Shown one piece after another: positions 39,690-52,770 of a DNA stretch of 64,000 nucleotides. Numbering within the stretch: the stretch's first letter is position 1; each line of letters starts with the position of its first letter. Source of the DNA: Eremophila alpestris peregrina (lineage: Eukaryota; Chordata; Aves; Passeriformes; Alaudidae); NCBI GenBank assembly GCA_009792885.1, contig WMCF01000021.1, forward strand, positions 5,429,690 to 5,493,689, written 5' to 3'. Under the pieces are notes generated by a model, which was given only the letters and a program-made list of their open reading frames with translations, was not told where the DNA came from and made no database searches. The position numbers were made by a program, and so were the translations under genes.

Positions 39690-39800
39690 AAGGGTCATTA
39701 TTCCGTCGTTCCCTATGGACGAATGTGTGAAGATTATTGTGGGAAGTTAGTATTTATTCTGAAACCCTAATATGATCCTCTTGAACATTTTAATAATGCA
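39690..39800. promoter_or_regulatory. Possible short conserved non-coding element
   Basis: The string ttattccgtcgttccctatg with tggacgaatgtgtg keeps three CpGs within about 20 bases amid AT-rich DNA. It is followed by ttaataatgcatt. No coding or repeat features. Weak evidence, based on composition only. Confidence 0.2.
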
Positions 39801-39914
39801 TTCTCTGGGGTCTGTGCTGCAAGTGTTTAAAAGGAAGCAGGATGGGTTAGCATTGGATGGCTGCTGCTTTGCTGGAATAGTCTAAGTTGTGGGGTTGCTT
39901 TTGATCAGTCCCTG

Positions 39915-39917
<3 letters not shown>

Positions 39918-39945
<28 letters not shown>
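39918..39945. repeat. Poly(A) run of 28
   Basis: A pure run of 28 A flanked by cctgctt and ggcagaag. It could be a retroposition tail on the + strand, but the preceding 150 bases resemble no element I know. Confidence 0.95.
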
Positions 39946-39949
<4 letters not shown>

Positions 39950-40189
39950 GAAGTCCCTTTGCCCCCTTCCTCACCAGCCTAGAGTTCTTTTATCAGTTAC
40001 ATTGATCTAGAAGCAAGAACAAGGCCACAGTATTATGTGTCCGCATTTGTTACACTGATTTACGAGTTTCTTAATTCTAAGACCCTCACCTTATCAATGG
40101 CCTCAGGAAGTGCTAAATCCCTGATATTAAGCAGAGAAAGAAAACATTTAGCATCAAAATAGGTGGCTTTTTAAATTTATATTTTTTTC

Positions 40190-40590
40190 TTGGAGACAAA
40201 TACAGGGTAAACAGCGTTCACTTGCAATTTGCTGCTTTCATAGAATTTTAAAGCTTCCCTAATATGTGTTGTTTCTGTAGGGTCTGATTATAAACATATG
40301 TGTGGGACAATGCACATGCATGCTCGGATCAGGTCAGTGGAGTTTTCTTCATCTTTAAAGCTCAAAAACCATAAATCAAGATGAAAATACTCCAGCCAGG
40401 AGCTTTACCAATTGATACAATTTTAAAATAGGCCGCTGCTAAGGCTTGGGGGAAAGCTGACATGATGACTTTTATAATAGCAGAACGTTTAAGGTTATAG
40501 AAATAAAAGGAAGAGGATGAAATCAGTCGCGTTGATCTTAGCCTGCAGGCTCTCTCAGCTAACTCGAAGCTCCAGCAATTATTTCTGCTC
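40190..40590. promoter_or_regulatory. Possible conserved non-coding / enhancer cluster C
   Basis: Repeat-free, with CpGs at cagcgttcac, gctcggatcag, aggccgctgct, agaacgttta, cagtcgcgttgat and aactcgaagc. The words tgatgacttttataa and agcaattattt resemble homeobox-family sites. Composition argues for regulatory rather than random AT-rich DNA; unproven. Confidence 0.28.
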
Positions 40591-40599
40591 TGGCTTTTC

Positions 40600-43500
40600 C
40601 CCCTTTTTTTCAGCAGTCTGTTTGAAATGAAGCAGAACCAGGCATGGCAAGCTTATCAGTGTCGTTAGCTGACAGGGAGCACATCACACCTGCTTTTACT
40701 TGCTAGTTTTTCAGGCACTTTATGCCACAGAAGAATGTTGATTTTGTTCTTATAATGTGTAAAGATTCATTTATTTCACCTTTTGAACTTGACAGAGCCA
40801 CTCAGTTTTGATGGGAGTTTGTTTTCAACCTGGCATTTGGAAAACCCTGGCAATTACTGGACTGTGGCCCAAGGCTGCCTTGATAAAATACAGAGATGAT
40901 CAAACCCAACAGACTGTGGGTCTGGCCCAGCTAAAGCACCCAGCCCACTGAGAGCCTGTGGGACTGAGGCTCAGATGTGCCAGTGTCACCTTGGTCATGG
41001 TACAGCTGTTCCCATGGACAGAGCATCAGGACTCAGTCAGGGCTTGGAACCCTGCAGGACCAGTGGAAGAGTCTTGGGTAGAAGATAGGGCCAGGAAGCT
41101 TCTCTTCATACTTGTCACCTTTGGGAGTTTTAGTCTTACCTGAGTTTTTTAATTTCGCCTTAGAGAAAACCTGGAGTGTTACAGTTGTTGCCTGATGTGT
41201 AGTTATTTTAGCAGCTCCTGCCCAGCTTGCTATTAGGAGATTAGGAGGATCATAATCCACAGTAAGAGGTCTGACCCATCTTTTCCAAAAAACCTGTTCT
41301 CATCTGTGGTACAGATAGGTCATTCTTTCTGTGCTTTGCAGTCAGGCCCATCTAATCACACTGCTCAAGGAGCAAAGGAATTCATTCACCCAAAGGGTCC
41401 CATTACAAGATATTCTGTCATCTCCATTTTAAACCTGTGAAAGCCTTATTTTGAGTGCCACTGCCAAATGTGATAACAGGAGTCTTGCCCTGCTGAAGAG
41501 AGCTCAAGTATCTGGGATCAGTGCTATGTAATTGTTCTTACACAGACCTACTTTCAGTTGCACAATGATGCTTGCAGGATTTGAGCTTGTAGCATTGAAA
41601 GCAGAGGGATCCTCTCTGCTGACTTTTAATGAGAACAGCTCAGACCTTCACTAAAGCTGGCACTCGGGCAAAAGACTTCAAATGTTTCTTGCAGCTATGG
41701 TTGTTTTCTAGCCAAACAACCTACTAGTGACAATTTTGTAACTATCAAATACTTGCAGATAGCTGGCTAATAGACAGACATGCCATGTCTAAATTCCATG
41801 TGCTCTTTCAAAGCTGGTACCATGTCCGAGCTCTGCTTTCCAGATGCAGGCAATCAGGTTCTGCATATGTCCTTACTGATGTGATCCCTTTGCATTTGGT
41901 CATTGGGAGTGAATCTCATTGAAGAAATTCAGAATAAATCTGGCCCATGAGCCTATAATGTGAACATACCCAATGACACTCTCTAAATGGTGAGACATAA
42001 AAGCCAGGGAAGGAGCTGGATGTAGAAACATTTCTGGTGATTGTTTGCTCAGAGAACAGCTAAATATTCATATACATATGAAATAATTCGGTGTGCCTGA
42101 GATGGCATCCTTGGCACAATATAAGCTATTTTAATAATTCCCTGCAATCAAATCTAAATTACAAAACAAAGTGCTCGGATTGTTTACAGGAGTGAGAGGA
42201 ACTGATCAAGGGCTGGACTGTCCATGAGCTGGCAGCTCTCTGTTGCCCTTGGTGCAGACAGGGGGGAACCTGGCTCCCTAAATCATCTTTTCCTTCCTCC
42301 ACCCCTCTATGAAAGACCCCATCTGAAGGAGTATTCTCCATAGCCCCTCTGGGCTATAGAGGAAAGAGGGAGAAGCCTGAGGCTGTAGAGACCCTTGCAC
42401 ACTCCCAGCTTCACATGGGCCATAGCCTGTCCTCCTAGGCAAGGACAGAGAGAAAAGGATGGGCTGAACTTTCATTTTGAGCTAAGCTTGTGGAACCCAA
42501 GAGAATATTGCTGAGAGTGACCTCAGGGAGGTGTGTGTTGAAAAACCTGGGCTTCAGGAAGGGCTGTGGTCTCTGTGGGCAGGATTTGGCTCTTTGTCTT
42601 AATTTGAGGAGTGTCTGTGACTCCACCTAATGCTTATTTTCCTGAGTCCAGTGATAAATATCTCAGAGGACTGTATGATAGACATGCAGCAGAAACAATT
42701 TAAGTGCTGCTTATAGTGTCATGAAACAAAACTAGATTCTCTGCCAGCTGCTTCCTTTATCAGTTCTTCTGGGAAGATTTTCCTGTGTTTTGAAACACAT
42801 GGCTGTTTCTTAAAGTGCCAAAGAAGGGTTTTTAATGAAAATGGATAATTTACTGGTTTATTTGGTTAATTGTTGGGATTAAAATCATATTAAAAAAAAA
42901 ACCCAAACTCAAAAATATTGATTTTAGCAAGTGATAATTCGGCAGTATTACTGAGTTGTTATTGTTCAGCCATATTAATAAATAATTTCTCTGTTTGTAA
43001 GGTATTTTAAATATAAAAAAATTAGTCTGGGAATGTCTGAAATTGCACCATTAAAGATGTGATTACAGATAAAATGAAGTTTGTAAATGGGAGTGGCAAG
43101 GTTGCTTATTTTCTGGACCTTCTCCTATCCTCCTTAAAGAATGCCTTGTGAAAAGGACTGGGCTAAAAATGCCCAATATTTACTCTCTCCTTTCCCCACC
43201 ATTTACAAGATTTTCTAGACTGTGTATAAAGGATAAAGAGACTGTAAATATGCCAGAAAGCTTTATAAGTCTGCTGCCATTCCACAATCAGCTGTAACTG
43301 TCCAGCATAATATGTTACACACAGGCATAAAATATGCTCCTATGTGCCTTTATAGACCATGTCTTGATGAATATTTATTATATCTCATTATTGCAAAATG
43401 TTTCTGCAAAAGCAGCTGATTGACAATTAGTTTATTGCTGTTTTGTATTATTTTTGCTTTGGCAGAGCCTTAAAAACTGACAAGCATTTTATTATCTATA

Positions 43501-46500
43501 TTTGGCTTCAGAAAGCTTCTGAAAATTCACTGAAAATGTATACACTTAAAAAAAAATTACCCAAAGTAAAGTAATCTTTGTTTGACCCTAGGTTATGTTT
43601 TGTGGTATCCTAATACCACCTCCATTATTCTCTTTAGTTTAAACTAATGGGCTGATATTATGCTGGGCAACTTTAATTAGGGTGTCTATTGCTTAGTAGG
43701 CAGCATTTTTGCTTTCAGGCAAGTGTGACATGTTGTACAGTAGAGACTTAATTCCTGTTTAGGGAGAAACCATAATACATCTCAGTTGCCAAGTGCATCA
43801 TAAGCAAATATTCTTAGAGAGAAAAAAAATTTTAAAAATGTATTCTCTCCTAGATACAAAACACCCATAATCCCATTAATGTAAATGAGTGATTACATGT
43901 GTGCATATCACTGGGAGAATGCATTGTCAGGAGATGCCAGAATTTTAGATGAGATAGAAATACCACATGGTATATCATTTAATGAAGAACCCAAATATTC
44001 CTGAGAAGAGAGTTCTGTGTCACTGTCAAGGTGGAATCTCTGGATTTTTATTTTTATTGTTTCATTAGAATTATAGGAGAAATAATCTCTAAGGCTCTAT
44101 TTCTATATTAATAATTTTTTATCTTCAGCTTTCCTTTCATAGCTTTTTAGATTTGCCTTGCAAATTCAAGCTCACATTTACTGGAGATGACTTTAATGAA
44201 AGGTGAGTTTGTTAGATGACATTGTGGGTGCACATATATTTCTGGAGATATTTTGTTGAAATGTTACAGTCCCTAGGACACATCATACAATTCAATATCA
44301 GTGTTACTGACATATCTGTGAAAACAATCACAAAGATAAAGAAGGTGCTCCATCATGTGTTCATTTCCATCAAATTAATAATACATGAAGTTCACATAGT
44401 ACAAAATGTCAATTATTTATTTTTTTGTATATGCAAAAACCAAAAAGAACTGTGCAGGAAGAATTTTTGTTGTCAGAAAAAGAATATGAATTTAAAAGGT
44501 CAATGGTAATTGTTCCATTTTAAAGTAAAAATTATTATTTTTACAATACAGGAAAAGATGCTATAAAAATGTTTGTTTATACTATATTCTGTTGGACATT
44601 TTGTGGAAGCAGACTGATTTATACTTCCTTTCAGAATATATGTTATAAAAAATTAAGATATACACTGCCATATTCCTAACCTTTTGCATGAAAGGAATAA
44701 GGATGGAATATTCCAGTAAAAACAAGCAGTCATTTTTAAGTTATAGTAAGACATTAAGACTGGGAAAACTCAGGTGAAAAAAACCCACTGTAAACATAAT
44801 GAAGTTATTGATTTTAATTTTCTGCCTTTCCCATTGAAGAATGAAGCTGTGTAGGACAGCTGAAACAGAAAAGTGAAGGAATTGGAAATCTAGAGCAGAT
44901 CTAATGGGGGGGCTTCAATAACTTTAAGAAAAATAAATTTCTTTTTCTTCATATGCTTGACTGGGAACAAAAAAAATACTGAACAGTAGCATTAACTTAT
45001 TTGTGTCTCCACAAGTATACATGTTTGGAGATATTTCTCACTGGTATTCAAGTATATATATGCCAGTCAGTTTAGACCATTTAGCAAAAAAATGAATTTT
45101 ATTCTGAAAATCCAAATTCCTTTTCCTGTTCACAAATGAAAACAACCAAACAAAAGCTCACTCCTAGGGAAGGTTGGGGGTTTAGTGTGAATTTAATGAC
45201 CATGCCCTAGATCCCTATCTGATCCTAATCTTACAAGTTATTTAGTATCTTTATGCCAGTAAAATAACAAATAATTTCTTGCCTAAAAATAGACTTGTTG
45301 TGAAGTTGGTTGTTATTTCCTACAATGAAATCTTCAGCAAAAGCATATTTTGCTTTGGTAGCTCTGTTGTCAAAATTATATGAAAAATGCTGACTAAACC
45401 AGTTGCTTTTGGATTGTCCCATGATTTTCTGTGGAAGTTTAGCATTCTGTGCAATTGAAACTAAAACTTTCTTATAATACTGAGAAGTTTCAGTGCAGGT
45501 ACATTAAAAATCTGTGAAGAAATTTAAACCAGAAGCCATAGCAAAATGCCTGAGCTGCAATGCAGACATATGAGCATCAAGGAACTGGAAACACTGGAGT
45601 GTTTTTACTACTTTTTACTGTGTCTCTGACCCAAATAGCAATTTGCTTTATCTCTGCTTTTGTCTTCTATCTCTACAACAGTGCTGTGAAGATTAATCCA
45701 TTAGTGATTGTAAAGGGCTCGTATTAGCAGTGGTGGTGTAGTCATGATAGCCTTAGAATAAAAGTGAGGCAAGATATTTAGGGAAGATTCAGTATCTCTT
45801 ATTAGTTATAGACATTGGAGTTCTGTTAGACATACTCATGGAGAAACAGACAGAAAATGGACATGAAAGCCCACTTTTCAGGCCTGAAATACTGGCAGCA
45901 ACCTTGGTACATTCAGCTGAGGTGTTCTGGAACTCATGTAGCTCTCCCCTACCCAGCCAGCCCCCAGCTCCCCTCTCAGCTTTGGAGGGCCAGGGCTGCT
46001 GAGAAAAGCTGTGGGAATGCAGAGCATTGCTGCTTCCAGAACCTTCAGAACCTTGGGGTGATGGTCCTGGTAGCTGAGAAACAAAAATCAAAGGCAGTGG
46101 GCAGCAACTCAGGGGTCATGTGCTACAGATTCCCATTGGGGTTAGAGACCCACTTGCTAAGGACAGTCAGTGGAAAATGTAGCCCCTCTTGCAGTACACA
46201 GGAGCTACTGTATCAATGTATTTAAAACCATCTATTGCCAGCAAAAAAAGGATGACTACGTGAAGTCAAAAATGTGTGCACATTTGCATTTGTGGGGGAA
46301 TCCACTGTTGAACTTCTTTGAGAAATATACCAAATCTGCATGTCATAAGTAAGACAATAATATCCTTAAATGAGGATCACTTTCTTCTCTTAAAATAATG
46401 ACATGTAGTGATTCTTTGGCAAAAGAGGTAAAGACAAGTCATCATGTCTCATTTACAGCACTCTGGTGTTGAGGAGCTGTAGTTACAGACTCAAATGCTT

Positions 46501-49500
46501 CACTGGGCTCAAGAACATCATTGTGCTTGGTGCTGTACAAGCAGAGCTGCTGGGCAGGTCAGTCCTGTGAGCCAGGAAAACAGAAATACACAAACAACAC
46601 TGAGGGTCACAGCAACAAACAGAGGCTTCAGCACATCTAAGGTACCCAGGGGCTGCCACGCTCTGTATGGGTGCAACAGCAAAGACATTTGAGAAGGAAT
46701 TTGATGGACATCTCTTCTTTCTTGTTCTTCTGAAAATCAGCTGTGTAGGTGAGGAATTAGGGGGAGTGCTTAGTGCTGCGTGGCTGATGAGGTGTGCTTT
46801 TGGGTGTGGGGGCTTACACAGCAGGGTTTGGTGACAAAGGGACAGGAAAGGGGGACAAGCTGCAGGACAGCTGGTAAAAGGAGGGCAGGAAGAATGCCAC
46901 CTACAGCCCCTGCCCCAGCTTCCCTGCCAAGTTCAGTTTTGGCTCTGGAGGTGTAAGGAGCTGATTGTACAGGGAAGTGATGGCTCTTTAGGCACCAACA
47001 CAACTAAGATAACTCATGGTAATTGAAGCACAGTCAGAGGCATCAATCCTTCCATCCTTCCTGGCACAGCTGATCAGGGCTCTGTCCAGGGGGTTGTACA
47101 CAGGAACACAGTCTGGCTGCTCACTGCTTGGTTGAGCACTTAATGTTTTTCATCAGGTTTTTGTGTGAAGCAGAGAGAGGGTTACTGGGTCTGCCCAGCT
47201 TCTTTGAGGTTAGATGTCTCAGGAAGCTGTGAGTCACCCTGAAAATAGGATTCATAAAGTCATGACGGCATTTGAGATGGCTGAAAACGTTTCAGTGGCC
47301 TGTTCTTGTGAACAGACACAGAGCATAACATATCAGTGATGTGGAGCTCCTGTTAGGATGCAGCTTTGTGGCAGGCACTGCATGGGGCTGAGTTGCTGGG
47401 TGAGGCAGAGCCCTCCTGCAGCACCAGCACTGATTGTCATCAATGAAACTGGACTTCAGTGAGATGTGCAGCATCTTTTATTATACAGTAAGCCTCATTT
47501 CCCTTCTCAAGTACCTTAACTTGGCTGGAGCTCCATGACTGCTGTGGTTGAGGGAGGAAAGACCAGATTTAATTCCTTACTCAGTTGTGATGGATTTTCC
47601 ATCTACTCATTCCATTCTTTTGCTGATGTGTCACCAGTGACTTCAGTTAGTTTCTTCTGAATAGTAATGTTGGAAAAAGACAAACAAATCTATAAGCTGA
47701 TACATCTGGAATAATTTTTAAGGAACACCTATAAAGATTACCTGTATCAATTCTGAAAATCTGTGTTCTTAGATTTTCAGATTAATTTAAATTAATATAT
47801 ATAAAATGTTTAGACTTCTAGTTATTTCAATTTTAAAAAATCTAACTTTTCTCACAAACATTGCTATTAAGGACAAAAATAAACATGTAGTTGTCATCTC
47901 TGACAAATGTTTGCATGAAACTCTAGGACTGAGAAAAATGTCAATTTTTTTTTTTCTTCCTCCATTTTCTCTCCTTGACACAAATTATGAGGGTCTGTGG
48001 TCTCTGAGCATGTTGATTCAATCCAAAGCACCCCCATCTGAAGCATTGTAGTAGGCTGGCACAGAGGGAACTCAACAGCCAGCTGGGATGGACTCCCCAG
48101 GATTTTGGAAGTGAACCTCAGGCACTCACTGTGCCAAACATCTCAGCACAAGCAGTTGTGATGATTTCCCAATGCCTCCATCTAGGCAAATGTTTTGTGC
48201 ATTAATAACTATTAACACTTCAAAGACATCCCCACCCCCCCCACCAGAAAAAAAAAATTAAATCAAACATTCATCTACAGAAAATTGTCATATATCAGCA
48301 GGATATGGACTTTCAAAATTATTGATGGTTTAATGAGTGGCTTAAAAATTATTAACAAGGAAGAAAATATAAATTCTTCTTTTCAAGTCTCTAAGGTTAC
48401 ATTTGCAAGCTCTTTTATTCCCTGTGTTAGGACAAGCAATAGTCTCCAGTCAGATTGTCAGATAATTTACACTTTTTCAGCTGCAGACTTCTAATCTGGA
48501 AATGTTTTTTTGAAAATGAAAAGTTACAGTTCTCACGCAATTCTCTGGCTCCAAAAGTTCAAGTGCAAGAACAACAAACATTATGAGACCCTTGATAAAA
48601 TGTTAACATTTGCAATATCAGCTTAATCTCTTTGTTTGCAGATGTGGTCAGGGCAGGTGCCTGCTCTGGGTGCTGAGCTTTGGTGAGGGTGATGCCAGAG
48701 CAGCCCAACCCTCCAGAGGCTCAGCAAGGACTGATGCAGCCAGGGTGGGGATGGGAAGGCAGCTGTGACCTGGAGCAGGCCTGCTGATGGAGAGGGAGGG
48801 CAGCAGCAAGCTCAGGTGGTCCTGTTTCTGTCCAGGATTTCCTGGAGTGAATTTTGTGCTCATGTGCAGCACAGATGCTCTGTGCTCTTGCAGCAAAGCC
48901 AGGGTACACCAGACCTGCAGCACGTGCCCTGTGCCCTCCATGGGTTATCCTGCTGGACACTTGGTCCATACTGCTCAGGAGCCCCTGGTTTGGCATTTCT
49001 GCATGTCCATCATTCTGGAAGTAGTTAGTCATGTCTGGGTTGCCAGAAATCCTAGAATAACGTCCAGAGTGTTTACATTCAGCTCAGGCAAAATTTCCAG
49101 GAGGGGAAAAAAGAGCAATGCCATTGTAGCATGACATAAAAACTTCTAACACCTGGGAAATGTTCATACTTTTAATATTTCATTTGTTTTATGGAGGTAG
49201 CCCATCCCCTCAGTGAATTTTGCAAAAGCGATCCTCCTATGTGAAAGAAAAGCAACTTTTTATTCTGAAGTGGCCAGGTGGAGCAGTTATATTGAGGCAT
49301 TACCTGCTCTCAAGGCAGGGTGTGCCAGACCCTGGTGCATGCTCCACTCTAAGTGCAGCTCCACCAGTGATCTGGGGTTTCTTACTTGAGAAATTGTACT
49401 TACTACACACCCCCTCAAAAAACAAAAGAAAACAAAAACAGTTTTCCTGTGATTTTGAGAGGATCTTTTCAATCCAGACTGAATGGGTCCTTCTGTAATA

Positions 49501-51740
49501 CCACTAAATTGCCTCTGAGTGTCTCTACAGTTCATCTCCTTCTAGGAGCAGCCAAGCAGGAATAATGCAAGAAAAATGAGTCACTGAAATTTATTGGTGT
49601 CAGCTTTGGTTTTGTATTCATAACATCTTTTACTGTTATTTTTAAGGATATTGCAGATTGAAACAAGGGAGGATCAAGTGTCTCAGTTGTGTTTAAAGGA
49701 AGTAAATCTTTAAGAAATTATTGTGGAACAGATGTTAAATAAATGATTTTGAGTTCAGATCTGTGACAGAGCAGTGTACCTAGGGAGGCTCTTTAAAAGC
49801 AAAACTTACAGTGATTTAGACCTATGGCTGATGAAGGGAAATCAGACATTTTTATTGTTATAACTACATAATGCAGTGATTTAACATGCAAGTAGAAAAA
49901 TGGATTGTTGAGTCTCCTACATAATTTTAAGCCAGTGATCACTTATTTAAGAGAGCATCCTAGTATCTGTCAGGTGGAGAGGTTCATTAAAGATTTCAGG
50001 TGGAATTCCAGTGGCTTTTGGTTATGCACAACACTGAGATGGGTGTGTTGGTAAGAGTGGGTAGAACTGGGAGTTGTATGTATCTTTATCAGGGTGGAAA
50101 TCAGACTTTGAAAACAAGTATCTTGAGCAGATAGTAACAATTTGCTACGTGGTTGTTAATGAGGCTTTGATATGTACAATACCGATACAAAAAAAAAAGA
50201 AAAAATTGTGTACATATGTAATTTGTACAAATGAACTATACATCTGATTATTCAGTAGCACATAATTGAATAAATGTCCTAAGGAATAACCAAGCCCCTT
50301 TTCACAGGGGAAATAACCCAAGCACATTAAGTAGACCAGGCATGCTGGGTTTGTCTCAGAGCTGCACTAGTTCTTGTTCTTTCTGCTCCATAATACTTAC
50401 ATCCACATGCATGTAAGGGTTTACAGCTTTGAAACTGAAGTCTTTTTGGTCACTCTTATTCAGATAAATTTATCAAGAAGACATTTCATGACAGTTCAGT
50501 TACCTTGTGAGCCTGACAACTGAACTGGCCATTCACAGGCACAGCAGCAAATATTTTGTTTAAAGAGGCAACTGAAGTATTAACAAAATAGAATTTCTTT
50601 CTATGGAGAGATTTTGTTGCTGCTGTGTTACTATATTGTTGCTGTATTTACTCACCTTTGCATCATAAGTTGTATGCAAAAATCACTATGGAGAGGAATG
50701 AAAGCTGAATTTGTGCTCCTTGGTCTGATGTTTACAGTAGAAATATTTCTCAACCTCAAACGTGAAACCTCTCATGAACATGAAAAACAATGATGCATTC
50801 AGTCAAACTGGAGAATGTAGACACTTGTGTTGTTAGAGCTCGATGAATAGTGTTATGGAATAGGGGGAATACAAACATTTACCTTTTGCATGGTAACAAC
50901 ACTGGCTACAGCCTATACAAAAAGGGAGGGAAAAAGATGCAGGTTGTCTCACTCTGATGATGAAGGCTCAGGATTTTGAGATTATATGGCAGAATAGCAA
51001 ATCATTTTTAAATATAACACTACATATTCATTCCTCTCTAGGAAACTTTTACTCCCTTCAGTGAGGGAAGTAATTTGACCTGTATTATATAAAAAGATAG
51101 CTTGTTCTGTTCTCTTTGAAAGAGCTCTTATGCTCATTGTTTGAGGCACAGATGTGTTCCTTCCAACAAAAATAAGTATTATGCCTTGAGAGTAAGTTGG
51201 ATGAGCTTAGACTCATGCTAATGTTTTACATACTTGTCATAATGACAATAACAATATGGTAGAAGAAATGAGATTTTAGAGTCCTAGGCCTTAGAAAGTG
51301 GTTTTGTTTTCCCCTATCCTTCACCTTGTACTTCACTGCATGTATGAGAACTTTGGGGAGTTCTCAGTGATCTCACCTCTATCTTGGCAATGGTCTCTCT
51401 GTCCTCAGCATTGGCTACTTGTACATGGAGAAGAGGAGCCTGAGACCAGAAAGGGGGCTCTGCAGCAGGCTTTTCACAGCCACAATTTCAATAATTGTCC
51501 ACCTTGCTGCTGAGGTGTGCCTGTGTGTTTTCTGCAGCTGGTAGAGTCCTCCATCCTGGTCTTCTCCATCTCTGCTGCTGAGGGACATCTGGGCAAAATT
51601 GTTCTTGCTTTGGGAAGTGCTCCCTGCCTACTTTAGACCACAGAAAGAGCTGGGGGCTGTTCCACAGCCTGGGAGATGGGGACATGCAGAACAGAGGCAA
51701 TCTTCAGCACGAATCTGTAGGAAGTATCAAATGACAGCAC
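40600..51740. other. Long gene-free stretch
   Basis: About 11 kb without a supported exon, CR1 copy or RNA gene. GC-richer patches at 41.0-41.2, 42.2-42.6, 45.9-46.1, 46.8-47.0 and 48.65-49.05 kb contain overlapping chance frames of up to 122 codons. A 16-bp palindrome (ttcatatacatatgaa) lies at 42067-42082. Short C and A runs occur at 48231-48257. Positions 42.8-45.5 kb are very AT-rich. Confidence 0.55.
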
Positions 51741-51744
51741 AGCA

Positions 51745-51860
51745 AAAACGAGCGTTGTAATGCAGAGTGCATCTGAGCTTTGCCAAACGTGGCAGTGTGT
51801 ATTGAACAATCTCCCTCACGCAGCCTCCGCGGCGCTTTGCGCAACGGGACCTGCAGCTTG
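51745..51860. promoter_or_regulatory. Short CpG cluster, possible conserved element or mini CpG island
   Basis: Nine CpGs fall within about 100 bp (51747-51846). Six are within about 30 bp around cacgcagcctccgcggcgct and ttgcgcaacggga, in a window otherwise strongly CpG-depleted. The patch is too small for a normal promoter CpG island, and no exon is attached. A plus-strand frame of 61 codons and a minus-strand frame of 79 codons cross it, neither recognisable. A germline-unmethylated enhancer or an orphan promoter are both possible. Confidence 0.35.
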
Positions 51861-52379
51861 CACATGGCCAATCTCTTACTCACCTGCACTGTGACAAAGG
51901 TGCTGTGTGCACTTTTGGGTTGTGCAACGCAGGTACAAAACACTGTGACTCAAGCATGGAGCTGAAAAGGAGGAAAGTGAATTAAGAGCATCTGCCAGTT
52001 GATAACTGCTCGGATATGCCAATTGGAAAAGACTTCCCCGTGTTTTCAGAAGCCACCAGCTGCTGATCCACTCTTAAAATCTATGCTAAGTGCTTCTGGG
52101 ACAGATTTGTCCTGAGCACTAAACTTCTCCTACTGGAGTTGAAAACCATTCTTTAAATTATACTTGTGTGAGAAATCCTCCTGTGTGCAAACCCTGGCTT
52201 GCAAGTCCATGAGCAGTATTGGTGAGAGCCAAGGGGCAGGTTGGCTGCTCAACCCCCCAAAATGCACATGAGACCCATGTCCCCGTCCTGCACAGTGCAG
52301 GGAAGGACCCTTCTGTTCCAGCTCAAATGGTTGTTGAAAGCAATGGGAAATGTAATGGATAAGGGGCTTGGCACTTCAA

Positions 52380-52770
52380 AAGAGGCGGCCTAATTTGTGC
52401 ACACAATGGCAGTCATCCAAATATTAAGCAAACATGTCAGAGATAAAATTTGCAAGACGCAAATTGTAAAATTGGAGAAATCCATTGCACAGCGTGGAGA
52501 AAAAAAAAGAAATTCAGACAGGCTAAAAATATGTGCCATAATAATTTATATTCTACTACATTATGATGCAATCTATCTTTTTCTAAAAATGCAAAAAAAT
52601 CATGCAAAATAAATCTGCTGAAGAAATTAATTACTTGTCAAATTTCAAGTTTGAAACACAAATCATTTGATTACAAAAGAGCACTTCAAGCCACTGATGT
52701 ATGTTATTTGCTTTGCCTTTGCGTAATTTAAGAACCCAATTGACATGTCTTAATTTGGTATTTTATGAAA
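52380..52770. promoter_or_regulatory. Possible conserved non-coding element
   Basis: Repeat-free AT-rich segment with isolated CpGs (gaggcggcct, aagacgcaaat, cagcgtggag, ttgcgtaattt), octamer- or POU-like words (gatgcaatc, atgcaaaat) and many homeodomain-like words. Called on composition only. Confidence 0.22.
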
